A program made the translations under genes and the position numbers. A stretch of DNA of 18,207 bases from JBDTNL01 sp039933785 (lineage in GTDB: Bacteria; Acidobacteriota; Thermoanaerobaculia; Multivoradales; JAGPDF01). The notes under the pieces were generated by a model. The model searched no databases and had not been told where the DNA came from. It saw nothing but the letters and a program-made list of their open reading frames with translations. The stretch spans positions 1 to 18,207 of the forward strand of contig JBDTNL010000073.1 in assembly GCA_039933785.1 (NCBI GenBank), given 5' to 3'. Shown piece after piece: positions 1 through 7,430 of the stretch; the first letter of the stretch is position 1; every line of letters begins with the position of its first letter.

Positions 1-209
1 TGCAAGGTGTCGTCGAGTCGGTGGACTTCGACCGCGGGATCGTCGTCGTCCGCGACGGCGCCTACGGCCGCTTCTCGACGGTGCTTCTGCGCGGCGAAGA
101 CGCGCGTCTCGGCGATCTTCGTCCCGGCGACTTCGTGGTGCTCTCGGGCAATTGGAATAACGGCGGCGCGTTCGAGGCTTACGCCGTCGAGGACCTGCAG
201 AACCGCTAG
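1..209 (+). CDS. C-terminal part of a beta-rich protein, truncated by the window edge
   Basis: An open frame enters from the left edge (first full codon at base 3) and ends at TAG 207-209, leaving about 68 residues. A GTG at 21 could be a start, but the frame is open upstream with sensible residues (QGVVESV), so I read this as the end of a longer gene. The visible part alternates hydrophobic strands and turns (GIVVV, FSTVLL, DLRPGDFVVLSGNW) and resembles an OB-fold-like beta barrel. The phrase LRPGDFVVLSG is typical of small OB-like domains in exported proteins. I do not recognise the family and cannot assign a function. Third-position GC is high, as expected for real coding sequence here. 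A hairpin follows 10 bases after the stop. Confidence 0.5.
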   Translation, partial: QGVVESVDFDRGIVVVRDGAYGRFSTVLLRGEDARLGDLRPGDFVVLSGNWNNGGAFEAYAVEDLQNR

Positions 210-219
210 CCGCACGGCC

Positions 220-245
220 GCCCCTGCCTTCGAGGAGGCAGGGGC
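220..245 (+). terminator. GC-rich hairpin after the first gene, possible terminator
   Basis: The arms GCCCCTGCCT and AGGCAGGGGC (220-229 and 236-245) pair perfectly over 10 bp around a 6-base loop, TCGAGG. The hairpin begins 10 bases after the stop of the left-edge gene, where a terminator would sit. No T-tract follows on the plus strand, so an intrinsic terminator is only inferred; it could instead stabilise an mRNA 3' end. Confidence 0.4.
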
Positions 246-348
246 AGACGCGACCATCCTGGTCTCGGCGCGCAGCGTACCGCCGAGCGCGACCTCGCGA
301 ACGGAGGTACAGTAGTTCGCAACTGCGTTCCATGCGCGAGGTGACCCA

Positions 349-1356
349 ATGACTTCAGGGGACGCACCGATCGGAAGCGAATCGGCGCCATCGACGGGGG
401 CGGCCGAGGTGTTGTTGCTGCAGGGCGAGCGCCTCCTCGGACGGATCAACAGCTTCAACCCTCAGCAGGCGTACTTCTTTCTGCATGCCTCCGGGACCGT
501 GCGGCGCCTTGATTTCGTCGACATCTCGACCGTGTCCTTCCTCAAAGCCGAGCCGTCGACGTCCCGTTCGAGTGCCACATTCCCGGCCAGCGCGCAGTTG
601 CTTACCGTACGCTTCAACGACGGCACGACTCTCGAGGGTATCGCCGAGGCTCCGACCGGCAGCCGGCGCGGGATCTTCCTCGTGCCCACCGGCGATGCGC
701 GGGTGGAACGGATGTATGTCCCGCTGGCGGCGGTTCGCGAGATGGTTTCCGTTCAACGCCTGGGGGAGATCCTGGTCGACCAGCGCATGGCGACCCGCGA
801 GATGGTGGAGGAGGCGCTGCGCCGGCAAAAGGAAGCCCAAGCCGAGCCCTTGGGCGCAATCTTGGTCCGTCAGCAACACGTTAGCCATGCACAACTCCAG
901 CAGGGGCTGGAGGTGCAGCGTCAACGGGTTCATGGCCGCATCGGCGAGATCCTCATCGAGCAAGGCTTCGCGTCCCGCGCCGAGATCGACCAAGCACTCG
1001 AGATCCAGGCGACACAGCGTGGCCGGCGGCTCGGTACGGTGCTGATCGAGCTCGGCTATGCAAGTCCGAAAGTCATCGGCATCGCGCTCGCCTTGCAGCA
1101 CAACGTGCCTTTCGTCAATCTTTCAACCGTACCGATCGACCCGTCGCTGAAGGAGCTGATCTCTGCCGAGTTCGCGCGGCGCTGGAATGTCGTGCCGTAT
1201 TCGCTCGACCTCGACCTCCTCACGGTCGCGGTCGCCGACCCCGCCGAGCTCGACTTCAAGCCCGAGCTGCGTCAGCAGACGGGTCGAGCGGTTACCGAGG
1301 TCGTCGCGACACCGCAGGACCTGGCGAGGGCCCTGGCGGCGCTGTATGGAGGGTGA
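349..1356 (+). CDS. Stand-alone MshEN-repeat protein, probable c-di-GMP receptor
   Basis: 335 residues; ATG preceded by GAGGTG, 5 bases before the start. Residues about 20-66 and 82-133 are two related beta-rich segments (GERLLGRI...AYFFLH and GTTLEGI...GIFLVP), resembling the DUF6982-type fold. Residues 137-250 hold four copies of a 24-residue motif starting exactly 30 residues apart (137, 167, 197, 227): RLGEILVDQ, PLGAILVRQ, RIGEILIEQ and RLGTVLIEL, each ending in Q. This is the MshEN half-motif pattern (RLGxxL...G...L...AL..Q), which binds c-di-GMP in paired copies in MshE/GspE-type ATPases. Residues 250-332 match the rest of the GspE/PilB N-terminal domain. There is no Walker A or B ATPase domain, so this is not a secretion or pilus motor. 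The GGDEF-EAL gene starts 55 bp downstream. I infer a c-di-GMP effector; its output partner is unknown. Confidence 0.92.
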   Translation: MTSGDAPIGSESAPSTGAAEVLLLQGERLLGRINSFNPQQAYFFLHASGTVRRLDFVDISTVSFLKAEPSTSRSSATFPASAQLLTVRFNDGTTLEGIAEAPTGSRRGIFLVPTGDARVERMYVPLAAVREMVSVQRLGEILVDQRMATREMVEEALRRQKEAQAEPLGAILVRQQHVSHAQLQQGLEVQRQRVHGRIGEILIEQGFASRAEIDQALEIQATQRGRRLGTVLIELGYASPKVIGIALALQHNVPFVNLSTVPIDPSLKELISAEFARRWNVVPYSLDLDLLTVAVADPAELDFKPELRQQTGRAVTEVVATPQDLARALAALYGG

Positions 1357-1411
1357 AGGGCGCGGGCGCAGAGACGTTGTGCCTTGCTCGGAAGGGGCGT
1401 AGCCTGGGGCC

Positions 1412-3742
1412 ATGGGCACTACGATGCGAGGCTGGATACACAAGGCTACCGAGCCTCAGATCCTGTTCCCGGCCATGGGCGTTCTCATTCTCGCCGTCCT
1501 ATGGGGGGCGACCTGGAACCTGATCCAGATCGAGCGTGCCGCGGCCGAGCATGCGGCAGCGGTTTCCAGTGCCGAGCTGCTCGACACCTACGAAGCGCAG
1601 GTCGTGCGTGCCGTTCGCGAGATCGACCTGACATTGAAGTCCGTCAAGTTCGCCTTCGAGAAGAACCCTAAGCCGGGAACCCTCGGCGAGCTCGGCGCCA
1701 GGGGACTGTTGCCTCCGGATCTGTTGTTCGCGGTGAGCATCGCGGATCGCAACGGCGCCGTCGTCGCCTCCACGCGGCCGCTCGGGGTAAAGAACGTCGC
1801 GGATCGTGAGTACTTCCAGGCTCAACGCACCGGTGACGACCTGTCCGTCAGCCTTCCTCGCCAGGATCCGGATTCCGGGGAGTGGACCTTGAGATTCAGT
1901 CGCCGCCTGAATAGCGCCGGCCGGGCGTTCAACGGGGTGGTGATGGTTTCGGTCGGCGCGGACTATTTCATGAGCGGATACGACCCTGTGAAGCTGGGCG
2001 ACCGCGGCGTGCTCGGACTCTTGGGCACCGACGGCGTGTTTCGCGCCCGGCGGACCGGCGATGTCCTCTCCTATGGCGACAGCGTCGACTACGCGACGGC
2101 AATCGGTCCCGCCGGCCAGGACGAGATGCACTCGTACCTCGGGGCGAATCCGTGGGATGGCGTCCAGCGTTTCACCAGCGCCCGCGGTCTGTTCGACCTT
2201 CCCCTCGCCGTCGTCGTTGGGCTCTCGCGGGAAGAACAACTCGCCCCGGTCGCGGCAAGCGCACGCCAATACGTGCGCCGCGCCGCGGCGGGAAGCGTCG
2301 GCATCATCCTGATCGTCGGGCTCCTCGGCCGCATGAGCTGGCGGCTCGCGAAGACCCGTCGCGAGGTCGTGGAAGCTCAGATCGAGCACTCGGAGCGCGT
2401 GGAGTATCTCGCGTACCACGACGGTCTCACCGGTCTGCCCAACCGCAGCCTGTTCACCAAGCTCCTGCAACAGGCCTTGGCCCAAGCCCGGCGCAACGAT
2501 CGCCGGGTATCGGTCCTGTTCCTCGACCTCGACCGCTTCAAGCACATCAACGACACCTTAGGGCATGAAGCCGGAGACCAGTTGCTGCAGGAGGTCGCGC
2601 GGCGACTCAAAGCCTGCTTGCGCGAGAGCGACACCGTCGCCCGCCTGGGGGGAGACGAATTCGTGGTCATGGTGCCGGACCTGACCAACGAGTCCTACGT
2701 CGCGGGGGTGGCGCAGAAGATCGTCTCGGCGATCGCGAAGCCGTTCATACTGTTGAAGCAGGAGTTTCGCGTCACCGGCAGCGTCGGGATCAGTACTCAT
2801 CCTCAGGATGGCCTCGACGAACAGACGCTGACCAAGAACGCCGACATCGCGATGTACAAGGCCAAGGAGCAAGGCAAGAATACGTTCCAGTTCTACTCCG
2901 AGCAGCTGAACGTCGATACGCTCGAACGACTGACGCTCGAAACCAGCCTCCGCCACGCCGCGGAGCGCAATCAATTCGAGCTCCACTATCAGGCCAAGCG
3001 CGACATCCAGACCGGACGGATCACCGGGATGGAGGCGCTGTTGCGTTGGCGGCATCCCGATCTGGGCATCGTGGCGCCGATGAAGTTCATCCCGCTGGCG
3101 GAACAGACCGGACTGATCGTGCCGATCGGACGATGGGTTCTGCGAGCTGCTTGCATGCAGAACGTTGCATGGCAGAAGGAAGGCCTGCCCCGGCTCACCA
3201 TGGCGGTCAACCTCACCCAGCGACAGTTCGCGGATCCGCACCTGCTCGTCGACATCGCTTCGATCCTCGAATCGACCGGAATGGGACCGGGCTACCTGGA
3301 GCTCGAGATCTCCGAGAGCATGCTCATGCAGAACGTCGGGCTGACGCTGCAAGTCCTCAGCGGCCTGAAGGCCATGGGAGTTCGAATCGCGGTCGACGAC
3401 TTCGGTCTGGGCTACTCGACGCTCGCCACGCTGCAGCAGTTCCCCCTCGACACGATCAAGATCGACCGCTCGCTGATCCGCGCGGTGGCGCACGCACCCG
3501 ACGACAAGGAGATCACCGGGGCCATCATCGCGATGGGCAGGGCGCTCAGCATGACGGTCGTGGCGCAGGGTGTGGAGACCAAGGAGCAAGCGGACTTCCT
3601 CCGCGATCACGCCTGCGACGAGCTGCAGGGGTTTTACTTCAATCGCCCGGTGCCGGCGGCGGGCTTCGGCGACTTGCTGCGAGCGGAGAGTGCACTAGGC
3701 GTCAGGACGCTGGCCGCGCACACCGCGAAGCGTTCCGCCTAG
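1412..3742 (+). CDS. Membrane dCache-like GGDEF-EAL protein (c-di-GMP synthesis/hydrolysis)
   Basis: 776 residues. TM helices at about 16-36 and 292-306 flank a periplasmic double-Cache-like sensor (about 40-290, with the family-typical VADREYFQAQ at 129-138). A GGDEF domain (about 328-495) has an intact GGDEF at 413-417 and an RxxD inhibitory site (RESD, 404-407) five residues before it, so diguanylate cyclase activity with product inhibition is expected. An EAL domain (about 505-760) keeps EAL 541-543, N600, the ES/E pair in EISES, DDFG 662-665, K683 in KID and Q739 in ELQG. The usual VAEGVET reads VAQGVET (717-723), so the catalytic or metal-binding Glu is Gln719. Cyclase activity therefore looks likely and phosphodiesterase activity doubtful. 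A second ATG at 1424 is possible; no strong RBS separates the two. It is downstream of the MshEN protein and may be co-transcribed. Confidence 0.97.
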   Translation: MGTTMRGWIHKATEPQILFPAMGVLILAVLWGATWNLIQIERAAAEHAAAVSSAELLDTYEAQVVRAVREIDLTLKSVKFAFEKNPKPGTLGELGARGLLPPDLLFAVSIADRNGAVVASTRPLGVKNVADREYFQAQRTGDDLSVSLPRQDPDSGEWTLRFSRRLNSAGRAFNGVVMVSVGADYFMSGYDPVKLGDRGVLGLLGTDGVFRARRTGDVLSYGDSVDYATAIGPAGQDEMHSYLGANPWDGVQRFTSARGLFDLPLAVVVGLSREEQLAPVAASARQYVRRAAAGSVGIILIVGLLGRMSWRLAKTRREVVEAQIEHSERVEYLAYHDGLTGLPNRSLFTKLLQQALAQARRNDRRVSVLFLDLDRFKHINDTLGHEAGDQLLQEVARRLKACLRESDTVARLGGDEFVVMVPDLTNESYVAGVAQKIVSAIAKPFILLKQEFRVTGSVGISTHPQDGLDEQTLTKNADIAMYKAKEQGKNTFQFYSEQLNVDTLERLTLETSLRHAAERNQFELHYQAKRDIQTGRITGMEALLRWRHPDLGIVAPMKFIPLAEQTGLIVPIGRWVLRAACMQNVAWQKEGLPRLTMAVNLTQRQFADPHLLVDIASILESTGMGPGYLELEISESMLMQNVGLTLQVLSGLKAMGVRIAVDDFGLGYSTLATLQQFPLDTIKIDRSLIRAVAHAPDDKEITGAIIAMGRALSMTVVAQGVETKEQADFLRDHACDELQGFYFNRPVPAAGFGDLLRAESALGVRTLAAHTAKRSA

Positions 3743-4182
3743 CGCGGCGGGGCTTCCGTCGAGAAAAGGACTCGCACGCTGGCGTCCACCATCGTGCGTT
3801 CGATGTACCCGATCACGCTGGGGTTCTCGCCCACTCGTTTTCTCACTTCGGTGTCGGTGGCGGCTTGGACCGGCGGCTGCCCTCGTCCGGTGAAGATGAT
3901 CTTCGACCAGTGAGCCTTCATTTGCGCGGCGGTTTTTCCGGCCACCTTGGCGTAGAACTCATCGCGCTCGCGCGACCCCTCGGGCTGGTCGAGAGGCACT
4001 GCCTTGTCGCCTTCGGGAAAACGCGCCACCTTGGCGAGAAAGATGTCCGCGATCTGGCTCTGCGTGAGCGCGATCACCGGGCTCTTGGCGGAAACGATCG
4101 CGACGACGTCAGCATGCAGCGCGCTGCTGCGCAGGAATGCGCACGCGAGCAAGCTCAGGACGACCGAGGCGGAAGCTCGCAT
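3739..4182 (-). CDS. Short PstS-like periplasmic substrate-binding-domain protein
   Basis: 147 residues. Residues 1-24 form a Sec signal peptide (MRASASVVLSLLACAFLRSS...ALHA). The mature part matches the short phosphate-binding-protein-like family (PBP_like_2 type): the segment LTQSQIADIFLAK is the hallmark, followed by DQPEGSRERDEFYAKV and HWSKIIFTGRG. At about 120 mature residues it holds roughly half of a normal two-lobed binding protein, so true transport of phosphate is uncertain. It starts 7 bp after the stop of the porin-like gene, in the same direction. Proteins of this kind commonly pair with a porin, suggesting a joint role in outer-membrane solute uptake. Its TAG shares the CTAG tetranucleotide with the convergent GGDEF-EAL stop. 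No strong RBS is visible, consistent with translational coupling to the porin. Confidence 0.85.
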   Translation of the reverse strand: MRASASVVLSLLACAFLRSSALHADVVAIVSAKSPVIALTQSQIADIFLAKVARFPEGDKAVPLDQPEGSRERDEFYAKVAGKTAAQMKAHWSKIIFTGRGQPPVQAATDTEVRKRVGENPSVIGYIERTMVDASVRVLFSTEAPPR

Positions 4183-4189
4183 TGCCGTC

Positions 4190-5422
4190 TCAGAAAACGA
4201 AATCGACCGCAGCGCTCACCAGGTTATAGCTGCCGCCCGTTTTGAACCCCGGCTGGGTGTTGGTCAGCGTGCCTCGAGAGCCGCGACCGACGCGGCTATG
4301 GGCGCACTGCAGCTTGAAGTCGAAGTTCTTGCGGAAGTCCCACCGCATTCCAAGCGAAATGGTGCTCTGCACGGGCTTGCTGGCCAAGGATTGGTTGAGG
4401 CCGGCGTTGAGGGCTGCGATCGCGCCGGCGAGAGCCGGCGGATACAGGGCCACCGTCAGGCCAGGGTCGGAAACCTTGGGGTCCGATGCGATCGTAGAAT
4501 AGGTGAGGTATGGCGTTACCGTGGCGATGCGGTACCCACCGGTGACGTACCAAGCTCTACGATCGCCCACCACGGATCGAGTGTTGCTCGCGCCCCATTC
4601 TGCGTTCACGAACCAGTCCTTCACGTCGTAGGCGACCCCGACTCCGATGAACGTGTCGGGCCGCCCGTCGGTATCGAACTTCTCCGCGATGGCGACGCCC
4701 TGTGGACCAAACTGCCGGAAGGCGTCGAACAACGTATTGATGGTATCGACCGAAAGTTTCGTCCGCTGGTACGTGAAGTGGGCGCTCGCGGCGCCTCGCT
4801 CGATGGTATTCGTGAGGCCCCAGGACTCCCTCGCCTTGGCCGTCCCGAGCGGGAATTTCACGTTGGCCTGACCGTAGTTGGCCTGGATGGTGCTGCTGAA
4901 GTTCCCGGCGGCGACGCGATAGCTCGCGTCCATACCATCGTTCGTGGTGATCGGAATCACCGAATAGAGCTCGGTGGGTGGGCGCACCCAGGGAACCGCG
5001 TAGCCGACCTTGCGGTATTCGGAAACTATGAACGCCGGCAGGACGATCCGACCGAAGCGGACACTGAAGTCCGGCGTTGGCTGAACCTTGATGTTCGCCC
5101 ACTCCATCTGAGGCGTGTAGGAGCCGTCCGCTCCCTGTTCGGTGACTACCTGCACGACGGCAGAAATGCGGGGACCGAAGGTGGCCGTCAGTTGGGCGCC
5201 AAGACGGCTGTCGACATCGGGGCTCCATTCGTGTGTGTGCCCCGCGCCGTGGCCGATGAGCAAACTGCCCACGAAATCGGCTTGATTCTCGCTCGAATGC
5301 ACTAAGCCAAGAGTGCCGTAGGCTTGAAACTTGAAGGTGATCTTCTCGGTGTCGTCGGCCCGAGAGACCGAGGCTCCGGCAGCGAGAATGCTGAAGGCGA
5401 CCAAGGCCAATCTGCATGGCAT
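4190..5422 (-). CDS. Porin-like outer-membrane beta-barrel protein
   Basis: 410 residues from the chosen ATG at 5422, which has GGAGGA 11 bases upstream and gives a compact Sec signal peptide (MPCRLALVAFSILAAGASVSRA, cleavage near 22). A start at 5476 would add 18 residues and overlap the upstream stop as ATGA, so it remains possible. The mature protein is a series of amphipathic strands and turns (KFQAYGTLGLVHSS, RFGRIVLPAFIVSEYRKVGYAVPW, WYVTGGYRIATVTPYLTYS) and ends in VDFVF, the C-terminal Phe signature recognised by the BAM machinery. The motif FGRIVLPAFIVSEYRKVGYA is typical of a group of proteobacterial porin-like proteins found beside short PstS-like proteins. Substrate is unknown. 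It lies between an unknown 97-residue gene and the PstS-like gene. Confidence 0.85.
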   Translation of the reverse strand: MPCRLALVAFSILAAGASVSRADDTEKITFKFQAYGTLGLVHSSENQADFVGSLLIGHGAGHTHEWSPDVDSRLGAQLTATFGPRISAVVQVVTEQGADGSYTPQMEWANIKVQPTPDFSVRFGRIVLPAFIVSEYRKVGYAVPWVRPPTELYSVIPITTNDGMDASYRVAAGNFSSTIQANYGQANVKFPLGTAKARESWGLTNTIERGAASAHFTYQRTKLSVDTINTLFDAFRQFGPQGVAIAEKFDTDGRPDTFIGVGVAYDVKDWFVNAEWGASNTRSVVGDRRAWYVTGGYRIATVTPYLTYSTIASDPKVSDPGLTVALYPPALAGAIAALNAGLNQSLASKPVQSTISLGMRWDFRKNFDFKLQCAHSRVGRGSRGTLTNTQPGFKTGGSYNLVSAAVDFVF

Positions 5423-5472
5423 GATCGCGCGCTTCCTCCGAGAGGCCGAGGCAGGATTCACCGTGACTGTCG

Positions 5473-5766
5473 TCATAGGGGTACCGTACTACGGACCAGC
5501 TTGGAGGCCTCCCCGAACGATCGTGCGTACCGCCCATCGATCGCGCGGCGCAGGCACCCATTGCCGCAAAGCTCGACCAAGGCGTTGTCCAAAGTTCCCG
5601 CGGGATCGGTGGTGAACATCGGCTCCAAGACATAGTGAGAGATCAGCGGCGGATGGTCCATCCCCCAGGCCTCGGCGAAGCGCAGGATCCTGCGCGCCTC
5701 GGGCGATAGGTTTTCGACGCCCGCTGGCTCGTGAGAGCTCCAGTCTTCCCGGCTCCGGTTTTGCAT
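5473..5766 (-). CDS. Unknown 97-residue protein, first gene of porin cluster
   Basis: I chose the ATG at 5766 because GGAGGAGG lies 8 bases upstream; the GTG at 5787 would place this ribosome site inside the gene. The protein (MQNRSREDW...) has no signal peptide or membrane segment. Its middle, LSPEARRILRFAEAWGMDHP, suggests a short helical region, followed by HYVLEPMFTTDPAGTLDNALVELCGNGCLRRAIDGRY, which could be a small winged-helix or helical fold. I do not recognise a family. Its TGA is 50 bp before the chosen porin start and overlaps the alternative porin ATG as ATGA. Together with the same orientation this suggests one transcript of unknown, porin and PstS-like genes. Confidence 0.72.
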   Translation of the reverse strand: MQNRSREDWSSHEPAGVENLSPEARRILRFAEAWGMDHPPLISHYVLEPMFTTDPAGTLDNALVELCGNGCLRRAIDGRYARSFGEASKLVRSTVPL

Positions 5767-5857
5767 GCTCGAATCCTCCTCCCGCACCCATGCAGGCTAG
5801 CAACGCCACAACCGGCGAGCTATGGGACGGATGCTGAGCGCGGTGTAGGTGTTCGTC

Positions 5858-7315
5858 CTAGGCCGAATGTCGGTGCAGTCCCAATGCGATTCTTCGACCC
5901 AACTCGAGTCGGGAGAGTCCAAGCGCGATAGCGAGCGCGATGACGGTCGGAATCGCTGCCACCGCGAACGTGATCCGCATCCCGCTCGCGACCGCCTCGG
6001 GCTGCGCCGTCGCGATGCCGGTCGTCGCCGAACCGATCGAGAACACCGCGCCCATCGCCGAGGCGCCCGTGATCAGGCCAAGATTCCGCGACAGATTGAG
6101 CAATCCCGAGAGGACGCCGCGCTGGTCCGGGAGGATTCTCGTCATGATCGCAGTGTTGTTGGCCGCCTGAAACAGTGCATAGCCAGCGGTGACGATGACG
6201 ATCGGCGCGACGTATCCCGCAACGCCGAAGCGCTCCTGCACCACAGAGAGAGCGAAGCAGCCGACGGCAATTCCACTCAGCCCAAGGATGGTCATGCGCG
6301 GCGCGCCAAGACGATCGACGATGCGGCCGGCGGGCACTCCGGTCAGGGCGGCGACCAGAGGACCGACCGACAGGACTAGCCCGACCACCGCCGTGCGGAG
6401 TCCGAGCGCATTCGAAAGGTAGAACGGCCCGACCACCAGGGTCGCCATCATCACCGTGGAGACGAGTGCGCTCATGGCGAGGCTTGCGCTGAGCAGCGGA
6501 TTGCGGAACATGGCCAGTCGAAGCAAGGGTGATTCGACTCTTGCCTCGGTGAGCAGGAAGAGGCTGACGGCGAGGGCGGCAACCAGCAGCAGAGCCAGGT
6601 TCAGCGAACCGAAGTGGCCTCGCCCAAGGGTCATGGCGAGGGCATAGGCCGCGAGCGTCAGAGCGAGCAGGAAGGTACCTGCCGTGTCGAAGCCGGCGCG
6701 CTGGGCTTTCAGCTCCCGGCGCTCCGCTGAATCGAGGGGCAGGTATCGAACCGCGAGAAGAAGATTCAGCAGGCCCAGCGGAACATTGACGAGAAAGATC
6801 ATCCGCCAACCGAGGCCGGCGATCAGAAAACCGCCGAGCGGGGGGCCCAGGGTGGTACCGATCGCAGACATGGTTCCGAGCAGCCCCATGGCGCTACCGG
6901 TCTTTTCTTGCGGAACCGTCGCACTGACCAGCGCAACGGTAAGCGCCATCATGATCGCCGCTCCGAGGCCCTGCGCGGCGCGGGCCGCAATCAACAGCGG
7001 GAGCGTGGGCGCGACGCCGCAGAGGAGCGAGGCCACCGTGAACACGCCGATCCCGGCCAGCAACAGTCGCCGGCGCCCGAAGATGTCGCCCAGCCTGCCG
7101 ACGCTCACGATGAGCGTGGTGATGGCGAGGAGATAGGCGAGAACGATCCACTGAACGGCCTGGAAGGAGGCGTCGAAGGCGTGCGCCAGTGTCGGCAGGC
7201 CGGCGTTGGCGATACTGGTGTCGAGAGACGGCATCAGCATGGACAGGGACAAACTGGCCAGCGCCCAGCGGGCCGATGGCGAGCTCTGAAGCTGTTTTGT
7301 AGCGATCGGTCTCAA
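5858..7315 (-). CDS. MFS drug exporter, DHA2 (EmrB/QacA) type, 14 TM
   Basis: 485 residues. The start is TTG at 7315, with AGGAGG 7 bases upstream. Family motifs are clear: LDTSIANAGLP (31-41) in TM1, motif A GRLGDIFGRRR (73-83), motif B ARAAQGLGAA (111-120), motif C GTTLGPPLGG (153-162) and the DHA2-typical GWRMIFLVNVPLG (169-181). The hydrophobic profile and length fit 14 transmembrane helices, that is, proton-driven export of a small hydrophobic or cationic compound from the inner membrane. No adaptor or outer-membrane partner is adjacent, so it may act alone. It diverges from the LysR-type gene, whose product is the likely regulator. Substrate cannot be told from sequence. Confidence 0.95.
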   Translation of the reverse strand: MRPIATKQLQSSPSARWALASLSLSMLMPSLDTSIANAGLPTLAHAFDASFQAVQWIVLAYLLAITTLIVSVGRLGDIFGRRRLLLAGIGVFTVASLLCGVAPTLPLLIAARAAQGLGAAIMMALTVALVSATVPQEKTGSAMGLLGTMSAIGTTLGPPLGGFLIAGLGWRMIFLVNVPLGLLNLLLAVRYLPLDSAERRELKAQRAGFDTAGTFLLALTLAAYALAMTLGRGHFGSLNLALLLVAALAVSLFLLTEARVESPLLRLAMFRNPLLSASLAMSALVSTVMMATLVVGPFYLSNALGLRTAVVGLVLSVGPLVAALTGVPAGRIVDRLGAPRMTILGLSGIAVGCFALSVVQERFGVAGYVAPIVIVTAGYALFQAANNTAIMTRILPDQRGVLSGLLNLSRNLGLITGASAMGAVFSIGSATTGIATAQPEAVASGMRITFAVAAIPTVIALAIALGLSRLELGRRIALGLHRHSA

Positions 7316-7373
7316 TGGGAAACCTCCTATCGAGACCGTACGCTCTTAGCAGGCATGGCGGAAGACGCACCGA

Positions 7374-7394
7374 TTGCACGTTATTAGTGCGCAA
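7374..7394. promoter_or_regulatory. Interrupted dyad between MFS and LysR genes, candidate operator
   Basis: The sequence has TTGC at 7374-7377 and GCAA at 7391-7394. Seven of ten possible base pairs across the 21-bp dyad match. It lies 36 bp upstream of the chosen LysR ATG and 58 bp upstream of the MFS start. LysR-type proteins typically bind such interrupted dyads in divergent promoters, so it is a candidate operator. The assignment is by position and symmetry only. Confidence 0.35.
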
Positions 7395-7430
7395 GACGCC
7401 ATGAGTGCCCCAAGGTGGCAAGATCCGGGC

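Noticed and set aside
3046..4245. 399-codon plus-strand frame across the EAL and PstS-like genes
   Set aside because: It lies in a shadow frame of two well-supported genes. The product is Arg/Gly/His-rich with no recognisable domain, as usual for high-GC alternate frames.
4004..5305. 433-codon plus-strand frame opposite the porin gene
   Set aside because: Antisense shadow of the porin. It has no fold-like pattern, and the minus frame shows signal peptide, strands and terminal Phe.
7374..7430. LysR start at TTG 7374 or ATG 7401
   Set aside because: The extra residues do not fit the LysR N-terminus and the TTG lies within the candidate operator; ATG 7431 matches the family.
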